Source: Cranoglanis bouderius
Lineage: Eukaryota; Chordata; Actinopteri; Siluriformes; Cranoglanididae
Assembly: GCA_023630585.1 (NCBI GenBank)
Contig: CM042536.1
Location: 25,970,404-26,034,403 of the forward strand
DNA: 64,000 bases
Direction: 5' to 3'
Shown here: piece by piece, positions 46,161 to 57,429 of the stretch
Numbering within the stretch: position 1 is the first letter of the stretch
How the letters are laid out: every line of letters begins with the position of its first letter
Position numbers and translations under genes: made by a program
The notes under the pieces: generated by a model
The model's input: only the letters and a program-made list of their open reading frames with translations
What the model was told of the DNA's origin: nothing
The model's database searches: none

Positions 46161-46316
46161 GTGAACCAAACTGGCATAACATTATAAACCTGCATGAACC
46201 AGACCACCGTAACAAGACAAACCTGCATCAACAAAATTATCGTATTGAGATCAACCAGTGCGAAACCAAACACCGTAACAAGGTCAACCAGCATGAAGCA
46301 AATCACAGTTACAGTG
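46161..46316. repeat. 33-bp minisatellite
   Basis: Units of 33 bp (AACCTGCATGAACCAGACCA, CCGTAACAAGACA and diverged copies) occur about 4.5 times. Read in the + frame they give an 11-residue period (NLHEPDHRNKT, NLHQQNYRIEI, NQCETKHRNKV, NQHEANHSYS). The flanks show no coding support, so this is a tandem repeat and not a protein. Confidence 0.8.
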
Positions 46317-48301
46317 TATTGATGTACAGTACATCTGTCTGTAAAAGGTTTTAATACATACCATAATGCTGAAGTGCAGCATTTTACAGTTCTGATATAC
46401 ACAATGCACGTAAAAGGTCAAGGCAATTTTCTATGCAATGATATGAATACCAAGTGGAAATGAACTTGTGTTTGAACCTCTGCCTCATTGTTCAGTCTTT
46501 TCCCACGTGATTGCGATTTCCTTGAAATAAAAAAAAAAAAGACTAGAAATACATAACCAATATCCATCAGATGGAGGTTTAATACCACAGTTGTGGTTTT
46601 ATGGATAGATATTAGATATTTTATTATTGCTTGTGTTTCCCAACTCGAGCATGATGAAAAACTTAAAGGGCTCAATATCCAACATCTCAGCCTTTATCCA
46701 CAGAGCCATATTTATTCAGGAAAAAAAAAAACAACCGATCCTGGATGGACTGAAGAGTTTGATTCGTTAGGACCTCAGGCATGACGTGCTTGTTGTCAGT
46801 GAGTGAGTTCGAGATCAGGTGGCGGTCTGAACATGGAGGAGTTGTTTGCGATTTCTTTCTCTCTGTAAGCAGCTTGAAGCATTGTGTGGGATAAATGTGT
46901 AAAGCCCTCATTTCTACTATTAAATTGGCCTCAGGCAACGATTATACTCATTCTGACACATGAGGGACAGCAGGAGTCTGTTTTAGTCTCTGAGTGCTCT
47001 GAATGATAAATCATCGACAGCAGTTCCCTCCAGAACTATAAAACATCCGAAAGATCGCAGAAGAGATTGTAATATGGTGGGCTTGTACTAATAAAATTTT
47101 AAAAAGGCATTGAGAATTTTATTGATAGGATAAAAACTGTAGAAAATGATATATTTGTCAAAATATTGTGGATACAGGTGAGTTTATCTAGTATTTTTCA
47201 TTAGGAGAGGTATTAAGCAATTTCTGGACATTCTTTAACTAATTTCAGGCTGAAATGGTCTTAACCGAATTTGATTTCTTACTAGTAACAAGACTGCATT
47301 CGAGGCAAAGTTGCAACTTGTAATTCCCAGCCTACAACCAGTAAAAGCCACAGAAAACACCCCCTCAACTTGAAATTTCAACTCATCAGCTTGGCGTAGT
47401 CTTCTCTTTATGGCAGTATTGGCAGGAGCGTATCTATGTTCACAGGGTCCTATGTTCCCCAGATTTATATGGCACATAATGAACACATGGTGATTTAAAG
47501 CTGGATTTTAAATGTGCCTTTGGTGTTTAAAGTTAAAAGTTAATGACGTTAATAGGGTTCATGGAAATGTTTACTTAATGTGTGTTAACAGAATATTGAA
47601 CTGGGGAACATAGGACCCTGGGAACATAGGAATGACCCCATATTGGCTTTAGATCAGTTCATATACAGACACAGTACTTGGATCAATCTATATCACTGAC
47701 CATACTAATCACTGTTTTGAGAAGGCAATCGTCAACATTATAGAAATCGCTAATGTTAGCCTTTCTAGCTTGTTGCTAATGCTACTCACTATTTACGCTG
47801 TCTAGGTTGTTACTAACGCTACTTGGTATGGTTGCAATTTCAATCTAAAATGTTGCATGAATCTTTGAAGGTCACTATAGTTAACCAGCACCAATAGCCA
47901 CGCAAGTCTGTAACTGTAAAAGTAACTTTTTATGAGCTTTTTACGTGCTCTGACAGAGCAAACAAAAGACACACTTTTGTAGAGGCGTCCATGTTTTTTT
48001 CCCCACTCCAAAATTACATAAATAAATTTGCAAATTACCACTTACAAGGCACCAAGAATTTTAATATTTTTATAATATAATAATAAAAGAAAGTTTTTAT
48101 GAATGAACTGAGTTGTATTGTGTACAAGTTGGAATGTTTAACATCACTTTCTAATGTACAGTATGTAAATGGTGTATTTGGTAATCACTGTGGGAAATAG
48201 TTCCTAGAAGTTGACCTTGGCAGCTGACAGCCATCCTTGACCTGACAGCTTTAACCAAGAATAAATCGTCAGGTCAAGAGGAAGGTTTCCATAGTACATA
48301 G

Positions 48302-48382
<81 letters not shown>

Positions 48383-49440
48383 TGGACTATATCACAAAAG
48401 ATCACTCAAAACCTGACTGAATCCCACCACTGACCCTCTCCTCTCCATCACTTCTGTCATGGGAAAATAAAGTAAATGTCTTTAATCGACAGCGAGGACG
48501 CATAAGAGGTACTGAGCCGAACATCCCTCCTCCCCATTCTTACCCCCTGCCACCCTTCCAACCCCCCACTGTCCTTGTCCGCAGCAGCTGTGCCTGTAAT
48601 CAGGCCACTGTCCTACTAACAACAACTACACACATATTCACATATGCACAGACGTACACAAGCACACACAAAACCATTTCTGAGAAATGTGTATACCGTG
48701 GCCGTGATGACGTACACAAGCACTTCCTGTTAGTCATATCTAAACTCGATATGAAAATGGTTTAGAGGCACACGCGAAATGTTTCGAGGCGTACTCTAAT
48801 AATATTCATGCGTTCACTCATTTGGCAGATCCATAGTGACTTCATAGTGAATCCAATCCAAGCCTTTGCAGACTTCCCGTTTTGACTTGACCTGTTCGTT
48901 CCAATATTATTCAATGATAATTGCTAATCTAGTGATTGATGCACTACATTAGTTCAAGTAAATGTCTTGTTAATTGGCTATAAACAAACTGAGCTTTGAA
49001 TCATTCAGTTTTCAACCCTGTTATTATTGTTGGACTGATGCCTGCGATGCATGATAATGATCCGATAGAGAGGGCTTTAGGAAAGAAGGAGAGAGACGGC
49101 TTATTGTGGAACAGATGTTTGATCATGTGTCAAGTGCTCCATAACATCCTGAAAACCAGCATCATGCCTAAATCACCCAGACTACCGAAGCTGAAATCAA
49201 ATTAAAGATGCTGATCTGAATGTTAAGTTGAAGTACAGTATCCTTCTGCATTATCAAATACTCTTTTTTATACATCTATATCATTTTCTTTTTATATACA
49301 GTATATACTGTATATCTCATATACCTCTGACATACGCTGACATTGCACAATGGGAATACAGTAAGGACTAAAAACAGAAGTACTGGAAAATAATTAGTGG
49401 CAGGATGATGTGATGCTGAAGTTGATTATTTTTGTAATTT
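46317..49440. other. Intron 2 sequence
   Basis: No gene. A GT microsatellite lies at 48305-48379. Several open frames of 60-90 codons carry no recognisable domain. Confidence 0.45.
48305..48379. repeat. (GT)n microsatellite
   Basis: About 37 uninterrupted GT units. Confidence 0.98.
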
Positions 49441-50310
49441 GTCTTATACTTCAGGAATTTGCCAATTAACAATTTTTTTTATTAATGCACAACACTTTGT
49501 AATTTTTATCCATTTATAGTTACTTATAATGTTGTGGGACGTGGGTGAAACAAATTTGTGTTATCGCTTACATTACAGCAGCTACTGTATAAACAGTTGT
49601 TCCTTCATGTTTTCTTCTGTTACCGAGAAACCACAAACTACAGCGTCCTCCATCTTCTTTTGTTCTCCAACTTCTTAGTTAATTGTTATTTTGGCTCTTT
49701 TTTTGTTGTTGCTTTCAGCTCAGGATGAGCTCATTGTTTGTAAATTCTCATAGGCATTGTGTCTAGATGCATATCATTTTATGAACTTATATGTTTGCTT
49801 TGCTGTCTCAAACTTTGTAGTCCAGCAACCATGTTTATATTCCAGTGAGACGTTTATAACACGTCTAGATTTTGGCCAGGGAAAAAAGTGTTCCATTTAT
49901 CTTTGAAGGATGTAGAAAAAGACAGTTGTCGTGGTTGTGTATCACAACCAGAAATGTTGAGTCGTAAATGTTTTTGCAGTCAGAGACACCATTTAGTGTA
50001 AAATAAAATTCACCTCTTTGACCCCTTTATGACTGCAGCTCAAATTAATTTACTATAATTCAACTATTTAAATATTAAGCATATTATCATAATTATTTGT
50101 TGGAGCCACTGGAGCGTTTTATTCCTGAACCTACCGCCTACAGGAAGACTTTCCACTTTTGTTTTATCTGCTTATTATTAATCGCAGTTTATATGCAGCC
50201 ATACAAGTCCCAGTGAATTAGCTGTTACTATAGAAACAATAACGTATTCAAATTAGTATAAACCTGCGATTTTCAGCTGGAACTATTCGACAGCACTGTG
50301 ATATAACAAA
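49441..50310 (+). repeat. Foldback repeat family A, two pieces
   Basis: The first piece (49441-49690) has ATCCATTTATAGTTACTTAT, TTGTGGGACGTGG and CGAGAAACCACAAACTACAGC. The second (50105-50310) has GAGCGTTTTATTCCTGAACC and GTTACTATAGAAACAATAACG. The pieces are separated by about 400 bp of other sequence. The copy ends about 200 bp before exon 3. Confidence 0.6.
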
Positions 50311-50514
50311 CGCATAACAACTATCAAGAAGTTTGTCTACGTAAATTTTGTTTGCGTATATTTCCACACAACCCAATAAAGTAAAAACAATTGTTCACAA
50401 AAAAAGAAAAAAGTTTGTCTACATTCTGACTTTTGGGACTCTCTGATTTCTAGCATGTGTGGATCAATGACTGTTTCGGTCGAAGTTTAAATCTCTGTTG
50501 TATTTTGTGTCCAG

Positions 50515-50628
50515 ATTGCGGTGTTTGGTGAAACAGCTGGAGAGAGGTGAAGCGTCCCTGATTGACCTGAAGAAGAACCTCGAATATGCAGCCTCAGTGC
50601 TCGAATCCGTCTACATCGAAGAGACGAG
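50515..50628 (+). CDS. pde1c: pde1c coding exon 3
   Basis: The exon lies between TTTTGTGTCCAG and the donor GTAAAG and is 114 nt, phase 2 at both ends. It completes Arg43 and encodes residues 44-80 (LRCLVKQLERGEASLIDLKK and on to VYIEET) plus two bases of Arg81. It holds the end of the first calmodulin-binding segment and the start of the inhibitory region that keeps PDE1 enzymes off without Ca2+/calmodulin. The stretch is predicted helical and matches PDE1 closely; the LRC triplet is as I recall for PDE1A. Confidence 0.95.
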
Positions 50629-52130
50629 GTAAAGTATCGGCTTTTGTAGATTTATAACTTGTAGTAAAATCATTTCGAACCCAGGATGTTAAATTCTGGT
50701 CTTACGAAAACTTCTGACAGTTAATGTGGAAAGACACCTGGAAGCGTTTAACACACAGCCATGTTCAATTACTCTATTCAGCGAGGATGAGAACGTTTGT
50801 TATGATGAGTTTGTGGAAGTAAAGGTGAGATTTATGTTCAATAATTCATCACCACTGCAGATTGCTTGGCTCAAGGCTAGTTGATCTTCAGCGAGACAAA
50901 GCCCAATGAGCTGAACTAGTGGAAAAAATATGCAAATTGAAGGATGCAAAAAATACTGTAGGCTTTTGAACAGATGTACTTTTCATAGTTGGCCTTTTTC
51001 TAATGATTAATTGTTCATTGCTTTTTGATAAGGAACAACACAACGGGGTGTAAAAGTATGACACAATACCTACTGTCTGAAAGGAAAATAAATAATACAA
51101 ATAGAATATTAAGAGATATAATATAAAATACAGACAAATGGCATCATAGCATGACAGTCAATATTGGCCATGAAATTCTCATACACAGCAACCCACTTAT
51201 ACCAAGTTATCAAAACCCTAAACATTTCCTACACATCTACAAATAACTGTCATTACGGTGGCATGACACAAAGCTACATAAACATTTGTAAAGGCTCACT
51301 CCATTATGTATCTGCGATCGTCAAGTCAGGTTGACATAACGTAACCAGAGTGAAGTGGCTTAATGATGTTATGACACACTGTGGGAAGACTTTATGACAT
51401 TTGACTTCGTTCAGTTATGTATCATCTGGTATGTAATAATGTGCCATAGCTTATCATTAACAGGAAAATCGAATAAAGGTCAGTTTATTCTTTTGCACAC
51501 ATACAGAGACATAGAGATTGCAGTTTACTTAATGTGGCAGAGAAAATCTACATAACTCTGTAATTACAGTGTCATGATTTTCAGTCCCAAAGAGATTATT
51601 CTGGAACGGACCGTTACTCATTATTCCAGTTAATAACAAGCTATGACACATTATTACCATTATGTGACACTGACATACCAGAAGATACACATCTGAGCAA
51701 GACAAATGTCATACAGTCATCCTGTCATAACACTATCTTACGTTCAAAAAAGAATAAATTGACAAACTGATACTGGAATAAGCGTTTATAAGTGTTTATG
51801 TAGCTTTATGTCATTTGGTTTTATCTAGGTGTCATTTAGTCCTATGAACATGCTCCTTAAGTAAAGTGTTACCAATGTTTTTTTATTATTATTTATTTAT
51901 TTATTTATTTTACATACAACACATTGGTCTGAAGAGTTGTGAAGGTTAAGGTTATGGGTAGAGGCGGAGTTAGTGTTCATACGTCTTCTGTTGAGATTTC
52001 ATTCATATGAAATCAAGCAAAATCCAACCACATTATCTGTATTGATTCAAATGAGAACAGTTTCTTTTTTATTAAACTAACTTTCATGCATGAAGAGCAG
52101 TTGAGACTAATAGACTTAATAAACAGCGAT
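50629..52130. other. pde1c: Intron 3 sequence
   Basis: No gene. The segment 51125-51860 repeats words such as GACACATTATTACCATTATG, GGCATGACA, and TTATGACATTTGACTT, as in a decayed dispersed repeat. No ends are visible. Confidence 0.4.
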
Positions 52131-52345
52131 GACAGTGGTGGCTCAACAGTTAAGGCTCTGGGTTTCTGATCAGAAGGTCAGGTTTCAAGCCCCAGGCCCA
52201 CCAAGCTGCCACTGTTGTGCCCTATCTCTCTCTGCCGTATCATAGCTGACCCTGTGCTCTGACCCCAGCTACCTAACAAGCTGGGATAATTTTAACTGTG
52301 CTGTAATGTATATGTGACAAAATAAAGGTTTCTTCTTCTTCTTGT
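52131..52345 (+). mobile_element. tRNA-derived SINE, second type
   Basis: GGTGGCTCAACAGTTAAGG (A-box region) and GGTCAGGTTTCAAGCCCC (B-box region) open it. The body has CTGACCCTGTGCTCTGACCC, and the 3' end is TATATGTGACAAAATAAAGG followed by TTC repeats. It is distinct from the SINE family at 4778 and 45640. Confidence 0.8.
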
Positions 52346-54562
52346 AAAGGCGATAAAATAGTAATTGATTGATCGATAACTGGGCCAACCAAAAAAAAAA
52401 AGTCACATTCTTTGAGATTTAATAAGCATTTAGAAAGTTTAAATGAAAATCTAACTGAGTATTAATTTTTAATTATACTGTAATACTTAAGTGAAGTACA
52501 AATGCCCAAAACCAATGCTTTTATGTAGTAACAGAGTATAATTACTTCAAGTACTTCTTTCCACCTCTGGTAGAGATTCCTTGAAATGCTGTAAAGTTCC
52601 ATGACTCCTTATAAACCCTTTCCTCATATTTTCAAAAACTTTTCTAAAACAAGGTCAAGGTCCAAGCAAAAAGATATTTTTTCATTGGGGAACTTGGCCT
52701 TAAATCAGCCAGTCATTCATCACAGGGACATTCTGTTAGTTATATATTTGGGTGCCAGTTCCCTCGACATATTTACTCTCTGTCTCGCTGTCTGCACTGG
52801 AGTTTGGGGAAATATTACAAATGACTGAACCTGGATGGTACAAGGAGTGAGAATTTTATGCACCTCTGCTTTTTATAGGTGTGCTAGTGCAATTTCACAC
52901 TTATTACTCTGTTTGCCAAGTCTGTATCAGTGTGAAATTGATACTTTGGGCTCGTTTGCTATTTGGCAGTTAAATAAACCCACAAAAAAAAAAAAATTTA
53001 CTTGAGGGATGTGTAAAGCTGGAAATATCCTTATAAAGTTCTTTCATTCTTTGGTCAGAAATACAGATAAAGGTTAATGCTACATTGTGACGTCAAATCA
53101 ACATGACATTGACACTGAACAAAGTATCACTTCTTTACTTTTACATGAGTTGAATCTATAACACTGACTCTACGGTTCATGGTTTTGAGGATGTAAATAT
53201 ACATCACTCATCACAGTTAGCTGGCTAGCTTGTTGCTAACAAAAGACGAACACGGAGGGGTCCGTGTTCTTTCTCCACTTTCTAGCTGGAATGTACGAAA
53301 AAAGACGTTTTGACTTCCCACTTCGGGGGTCATTAGAAGGCAGCAGAACAAACCTTAGCCAGATTTAAATAAATAAATAGATTAGATAAATTATACAAAT
53401 AAATACTTTAAAAGATTTGTGTATTTCATTGAGTGTTTACGTTCTCTTTTGGGTTCGTCACTCCAAATATCTGGAGCACCTCACTTTGGGTTGAAAATGC
53501 TTCAACCCAGATTACATGGTGTGTTTGACTCACTTCCTAGAGTTGAGCCGACTCAGATTAAAATAGCTTTCTCACTGTAAACCGAGATCACCTCGCTCGA
53601 ACGCTTTTGGTCGTTTTGGTTCACCCCCGAGTGTGATTTCTGTGTTCTCACCTGCCTAAAGAGGTGGAAAACACACCAAGGTTGTACTCAAAAGGACTAA
53701 ACACTGTTCTGTATATGTGAAAGTACCCCTAATGCCACCCTAAACTTTATACTTTAAACGTTTGAACTTTATAATAAAGTGGAGTGTTTTTTGCGCATTC
53801 ATGTAACAAATGAATATCTGAATTAGGAGTGAACATGCAGTAAAGGTTGAGTATTGTTGAGTCATATAATATAAGAGCCAATCATGTTCGTGTATGCAAA
53901 TACAGCCTGTACAGTGCTGGTTTACCAGGAGAAAGGGGTGGGTATATACATATAGAAATATACAGAGACGTTTCAGATTTGCATATTCAGAAAATCTGGA
54001 TTTGTGTGCCTAATTAACATTTTTCTGCATGTGAAACATCAATATCAAGCAATTTATTATTAATCTGAGAAGTTTTTGAGTTTATCTCCAATGGCTAAAT
54101 TCCAGATCAGATAAAAGAAAAGTGCATATAAATACTGTATATAACCTTGTTTTGTGGTTACCATTGGACAAGAACGCAAACCTCACACATGCAAATCCAC
54201 AGAGCATAGAATTGTGATGTTTTCGATTTAATTGGTTTATTATTTAAAGGAAAGAGCTTCTACGTCTTAGTATGTCCAAAAAACCTAAAACAGTACTGAC
54301 AGGAAATGATGAATAAGCACATAAAAACAATCAAAACATTGTACTACGAATACCTCCACTTCAGCTAGAGACATGAAATTGTTTGGAAGTTTACAACATG
54401 GGTTTTAATGACAATCTGTTCCAAATGAAGAAATCCCAGGATTTACATAATCATAGTGATAGCTGTAGTGACACGGGGTGGAGAGTTTGGCAATCCCAAT
54501 TTAGTTGGCATTAGACACACTATTGTTGGTGCCTGGCTAATTATCATGGACATGGATTTTCA
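52346..54562. other. pde1c: Intron 3 sequence
   Basis: No gene or clear element. Confidence 0.45.
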
Positions 54563-54630
<68 letters not shown>

Positions 54631-54644
54631 TCTCTCTTTCTCTC
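54563..54644 (+). repeat. pde1c: (CT)n microsatellite forming the exon 4 polypyrimidine tract
   Basis: About 80 nt of almost pure CT repeat, with one G at 54618, ends six bases before exon 4 (TCTC-GGTTAG|GCGG). Any U2AF-binding tract for this acceptor must be made of the microsatellite. Confidence 0.95.
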
Positions 54645-54650
54645 GGTTAG

Positions 54651-54833
54651 GCGGTTGGTGGACACGGAAGATGAGCTCAGCGATATCCAGTCGGACTCGG
54701 TGCCATCAGAGGTGCGTGATTGGCTGGCCTCCACCTTCACACGACAGATGGGGCTGATGCTGAGACGGACAGAGGAGAAGCCGCGATTCCGCAGCATCGT
54801 ACACGCCGTGCAGGCTGGGATATTCGTGGAGAG
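54651..54833 (+). CDS. pde1c: pde1c coding exon 4
   Basis: The exon follows GGTTAG and ends at AG|GTGAGG, is 183 nt, and is phase 2 at both ends. It encodes residues 82-141 plus the split Arg81 and Arg142: RLVDTEDELSDIQSD, VPSEVRDWLASTFTRQM, GLMLRRTEEKPRFRSIV, HAVQAGIFVE. The RQMGLMLRR stretch (about 112-120) corresponds to the second calmodulin-binding region of PDE1 enzymes. The VPSEVRDWLASTFT and HAVQAGIFVER blocks are almost invariant in PDE1 as I recall them. Confidence 0.95.
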
Positions 54834-54974
54834 GTGAGGTCACGACCAAGAGAATTTAGTGATACCAAGATTTTCCTGTTCAAATTCAATTTAAATAAAA
54901 ATAATAATTCTGCTAGACTTCAAACTTAATACAGTGATTTCAAAATGCAGCTCAGGTACAAAAGCTATAATAAA

Positions 54975-55260
54975 AATGTGATTTTTTTTATTTATTAAAG
55001 AATTATTATTATTTTTTTAGCTATTTATAGTTACTTATAGTGTTGTGGAACATCCCTGAAACAAGTTAATCCCTGTTATCACTTATGCTATTGTAGCTAT
55101 AAACATTCTTTCCCCTCTCTAGACAACAGCTTGTCATTTTACAGAGAAGCCATAAAGCCCTTTGACTGTTACAAAGCACTGACACTGGAGACTCCTTCTA
55201 AAAATGCTAAATAACCATCCTCTCACAGAAAACCACATCAACTATTACAACAATTGTTTT
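54975..55260 (+). repeat. Foldback repeat family A, copy
   Basis: Contains TATTTATAGTTACTTATAGTG, TTGTGGAACATCCCTGAAAC, GCACTGACACTGGAGACTCC and CTCTCACAGAAAACCACATC, in family order. It ends 24 bp before the LTR element at 55284. Confidence 0.7.
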
Positions 55261-55283
55261 AAACATTTTTTTATTTATAAAAT

Positions 55284-56237
55284 TGTAACAATTTAAGGTC
55301 GGGCAAGGAGAAGGCGGGAACTGGCTGAACATAAACGTAAAGTTTAATCATAAACAAACAGAACAGGAAACACACAAACGGAACACAAAATGCCCGTGCG
55401 TCTCTATTTCTCTCTCCCTGGCGCTTCCAGCCGCTCCTTTATCTCTCTCTCCCACTGATTAGACAGATCAGTGCCAGGTGTGTGTCCTCACAGCCTGGCC
55501 ATGCCCTCCTCATCGCCACACTCCTCCACCGCCAGATTCAGGCCTCCAGCCTGACGTACACCCCCTCCCACCCTTTCGGGAGGGCGGTGCTGCCACTCAA
55601 CCTGCGAGCGAGAGGAGAGATGAGGAGGAGGAAGAGGGGAGAGAGAAGAAGCAAGCCAGAGGGAAAGAGAGGAGAGAGAGAGGAAAAAACACTCCGGTCC
55701 CCAGATACGCTGTCATCCGGTTCTCAGCCAGCTGGGAAGCGATCCCCCATGATGCCAGGCGATGGCACTGGACTTCCCCGGCGGACAGCAGCGGGTCCTC
55801 CATCTCCCGGTGGACGGCAACCGCTCCTCCCCTTTCAGACGGACGGCAGCGGTTCCTCTGCATCCCAGCAGACTGCAGCAACTCCTCCGTCCTCCTTGGT
55901 AACCGCTCCAGCACCACCGCCTCCTCGGTGTCGCAATCCTCCTACAGCGGCGAGTGCGCTTCAACAGCGTGTCCCTCCTCCTTCCCGGGTTTCGACATCA
56001 GTGTAACAATTTAAGGTCGGGCAAGGAGAAGGCGGGAACCGGCTGAACATAAACGTAAAGTTTAATCATAAACAAACAGAACAGGAAACACACAAACGGA
56101 ACACAAAATGCCTGTGTGTCTCTCTTTCTCTCTCCCTGGCGCTTCCAGCCGCTCCTTAACTCTCTCTCCCACTGATTAGACAGATCAGTGCCAGGTGTGC
56201 ATCCTCACAGCTTGGCCACGCCCTCCTCATCGCCACA
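55284..56237 (-). mobile_element. TRIM-like miniature LTR retrotransposon, complete
   Basis: Two direct repeats (55284-55520, 237 bp; 56002-56237, 236 bp) are nearly identical, begin TGTAACAATTTAAGG and end CGCCACA. Both outer sides carry the 5-bp duplication AAAAT (55279-55283 and 56238-56242). Orientation is minus: next to the right LTR the minus strand reads TGTCGAAACCCGGGA, like a tRNA primer-binding site. Next to the left LTR it reads GGTGGAGGAG, a polypurine tract. The 481-bp interior has no gag, protease or reverse transcriptase, so the element must depend on other elements. Confidence 0.9.
55521..56001 (-). other. Internal region of the TRIM-like element
   Basis: GC-rich, with open frames of up to about 175 codons on + and 106 on -. 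None contains a retroviral-type domain, zinc knuckle or protease motif. The purine-rich run at 55612-55690 explains the Arg/Glu-rich translations. On the minus strand CTCTCCTCTCGCTCGCAG near 55600 resembles a splice acceptor. Confidence 0.6.
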
Positions 56238-56242
56238 AAAAT

Positions 56243-56723
56243 TTTAGAATATTACAAATTAAATGGATAAAGTTTCTTCAGAGCCACCAATATACTTTAT
56301 TATGCCCCCGCTACTGAGTGTTTATGTTTTCATGTTGTCCGTCTGTCCGAGTGTCCATCCAAGATTCTCGTTAGCGTGAGCTCTCAAGAACAAGTGGTTG
56401 AATGTTTGTAGGATTTATATGGAATTATCATTGTAACCAGCAGATGATTCGATTTTGGAATTGATCCGATCCAAACAACATCAAGGTCACAGCAAGGTCA
56501 AATGTCTGAAACAGTTTTTCTTCAATAGCTTCCTTCACATTCGAAGTGCATTTTAAGGCCATTTCTGGCATACACATTAGTAACAAGAAGGATTGGACTT
56601 CTACGGGAGTTCAACTTGTATTTGCAGATGTGTTACTAAGCAGACATTTGGTGCTGTGAAATGTTCATTTTACCCAAGTAATATTTTGTTAATCGCAAAA
56701 GAAATTCTGGGAAGCAAGGTGAC
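56243..56723. other. Intron 4 sequence between two LTR elements
   Basis: No gene. It contains TTATGCCCCCGCTACTGAG and CAAGGTCACAGCAAGGTCAAA words; nothing recognised. Confidence 0.4.
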
Positions 56724-57424
56724 TGTTACGACTCGTGGTGTGGGAGAGAAGCAGGATGCACTTGCAGGGGAAAGTGGTCAGTTTATTAGGCACAGTAAGT
56801 TCAAAAATAAAAGAACACAAAAACACCATCAAACATAATCCATGAACAAAAAAGGTAACAATAATCCCAAAATGAGAGTGTACTTAGCCGAAGAGGCAGT
56901 AATCCAAAAAAACAATAATCCACAAAAGGCAGTTATCCAAAAACCACAGGGAAAAAACACGCGAGGCTAGAAAGGTGGTCTGGGAACCACGAATAATGAG
57001 CTACGGGAAAAAGCTCATGCAAGGAAGTGGTTTTCCATCTAAACTAAGGCAAGGTTAAACTAATCTAATCTTCCGCACCGAAGCGGAAACGGAGCGGCGT
57101 ATCTAAACACATAGAAATTACATGCACAATCAATGACACCTGAAGCTCATAATACACAGAATGAATGAGCCGAACATGAACCAATAAGAATTATGGAGGC
57201 GGAGACATGACACAGACCAAAACATGAGCACATGGGGAAACACAGGAGGCGGAGACATGACGTGAATGAAAACATACGCACATGGCAGAGGTAAACAAAA
57301 CGAGAGTCTTTATGAATGACCGGCCAGAGGGTTTTTATAAATAGCTCTGGAAGACACTCAGTGGAATGCGGAAGAATGCCACTCGCTAGCTTTGCAGCAA
57401 GAGAGCGGGGGAGGAAACCTAACA
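56724..57424 (-). mobile_element. Solo LTR, 701 bp, with 5-bp target duplication
   Basis: The segment begins TGTTACGACTCGTGG and ends GGAAACCTAACA. It is flanked by GTGAC on both sides (56719-56723 and 57425-57429). On the minus strand a TATTTATAAAA box lies about 85 bp from the start (near 57335-57345) and an AATAAA signal lies near 56785. Both fit the minus orientation. No internal region is present, so it is a solo LTR left by recombination. An internal GGAGGCGGAGACATGAC repeat occurs at about 57195 and 57245. Confidence 0.88.
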
Positions 57425-57429
57425 GTGAC

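Noticed and set aside
46100..46354. 84-codon frame with an 11-residue repeat as a possible repeat protein
   Set aside because: The repeat is a local 33-bp minisatellite; flanks show no coding features.
55478..56014. Plus-strand open frame of 178 codons, Pro/Ser/Arg-rich
   Set aside because: It starts in one LTR and spans the TRIM interior against the element's own orientation. Composition explains the open frame, and it has no recognisable domain.
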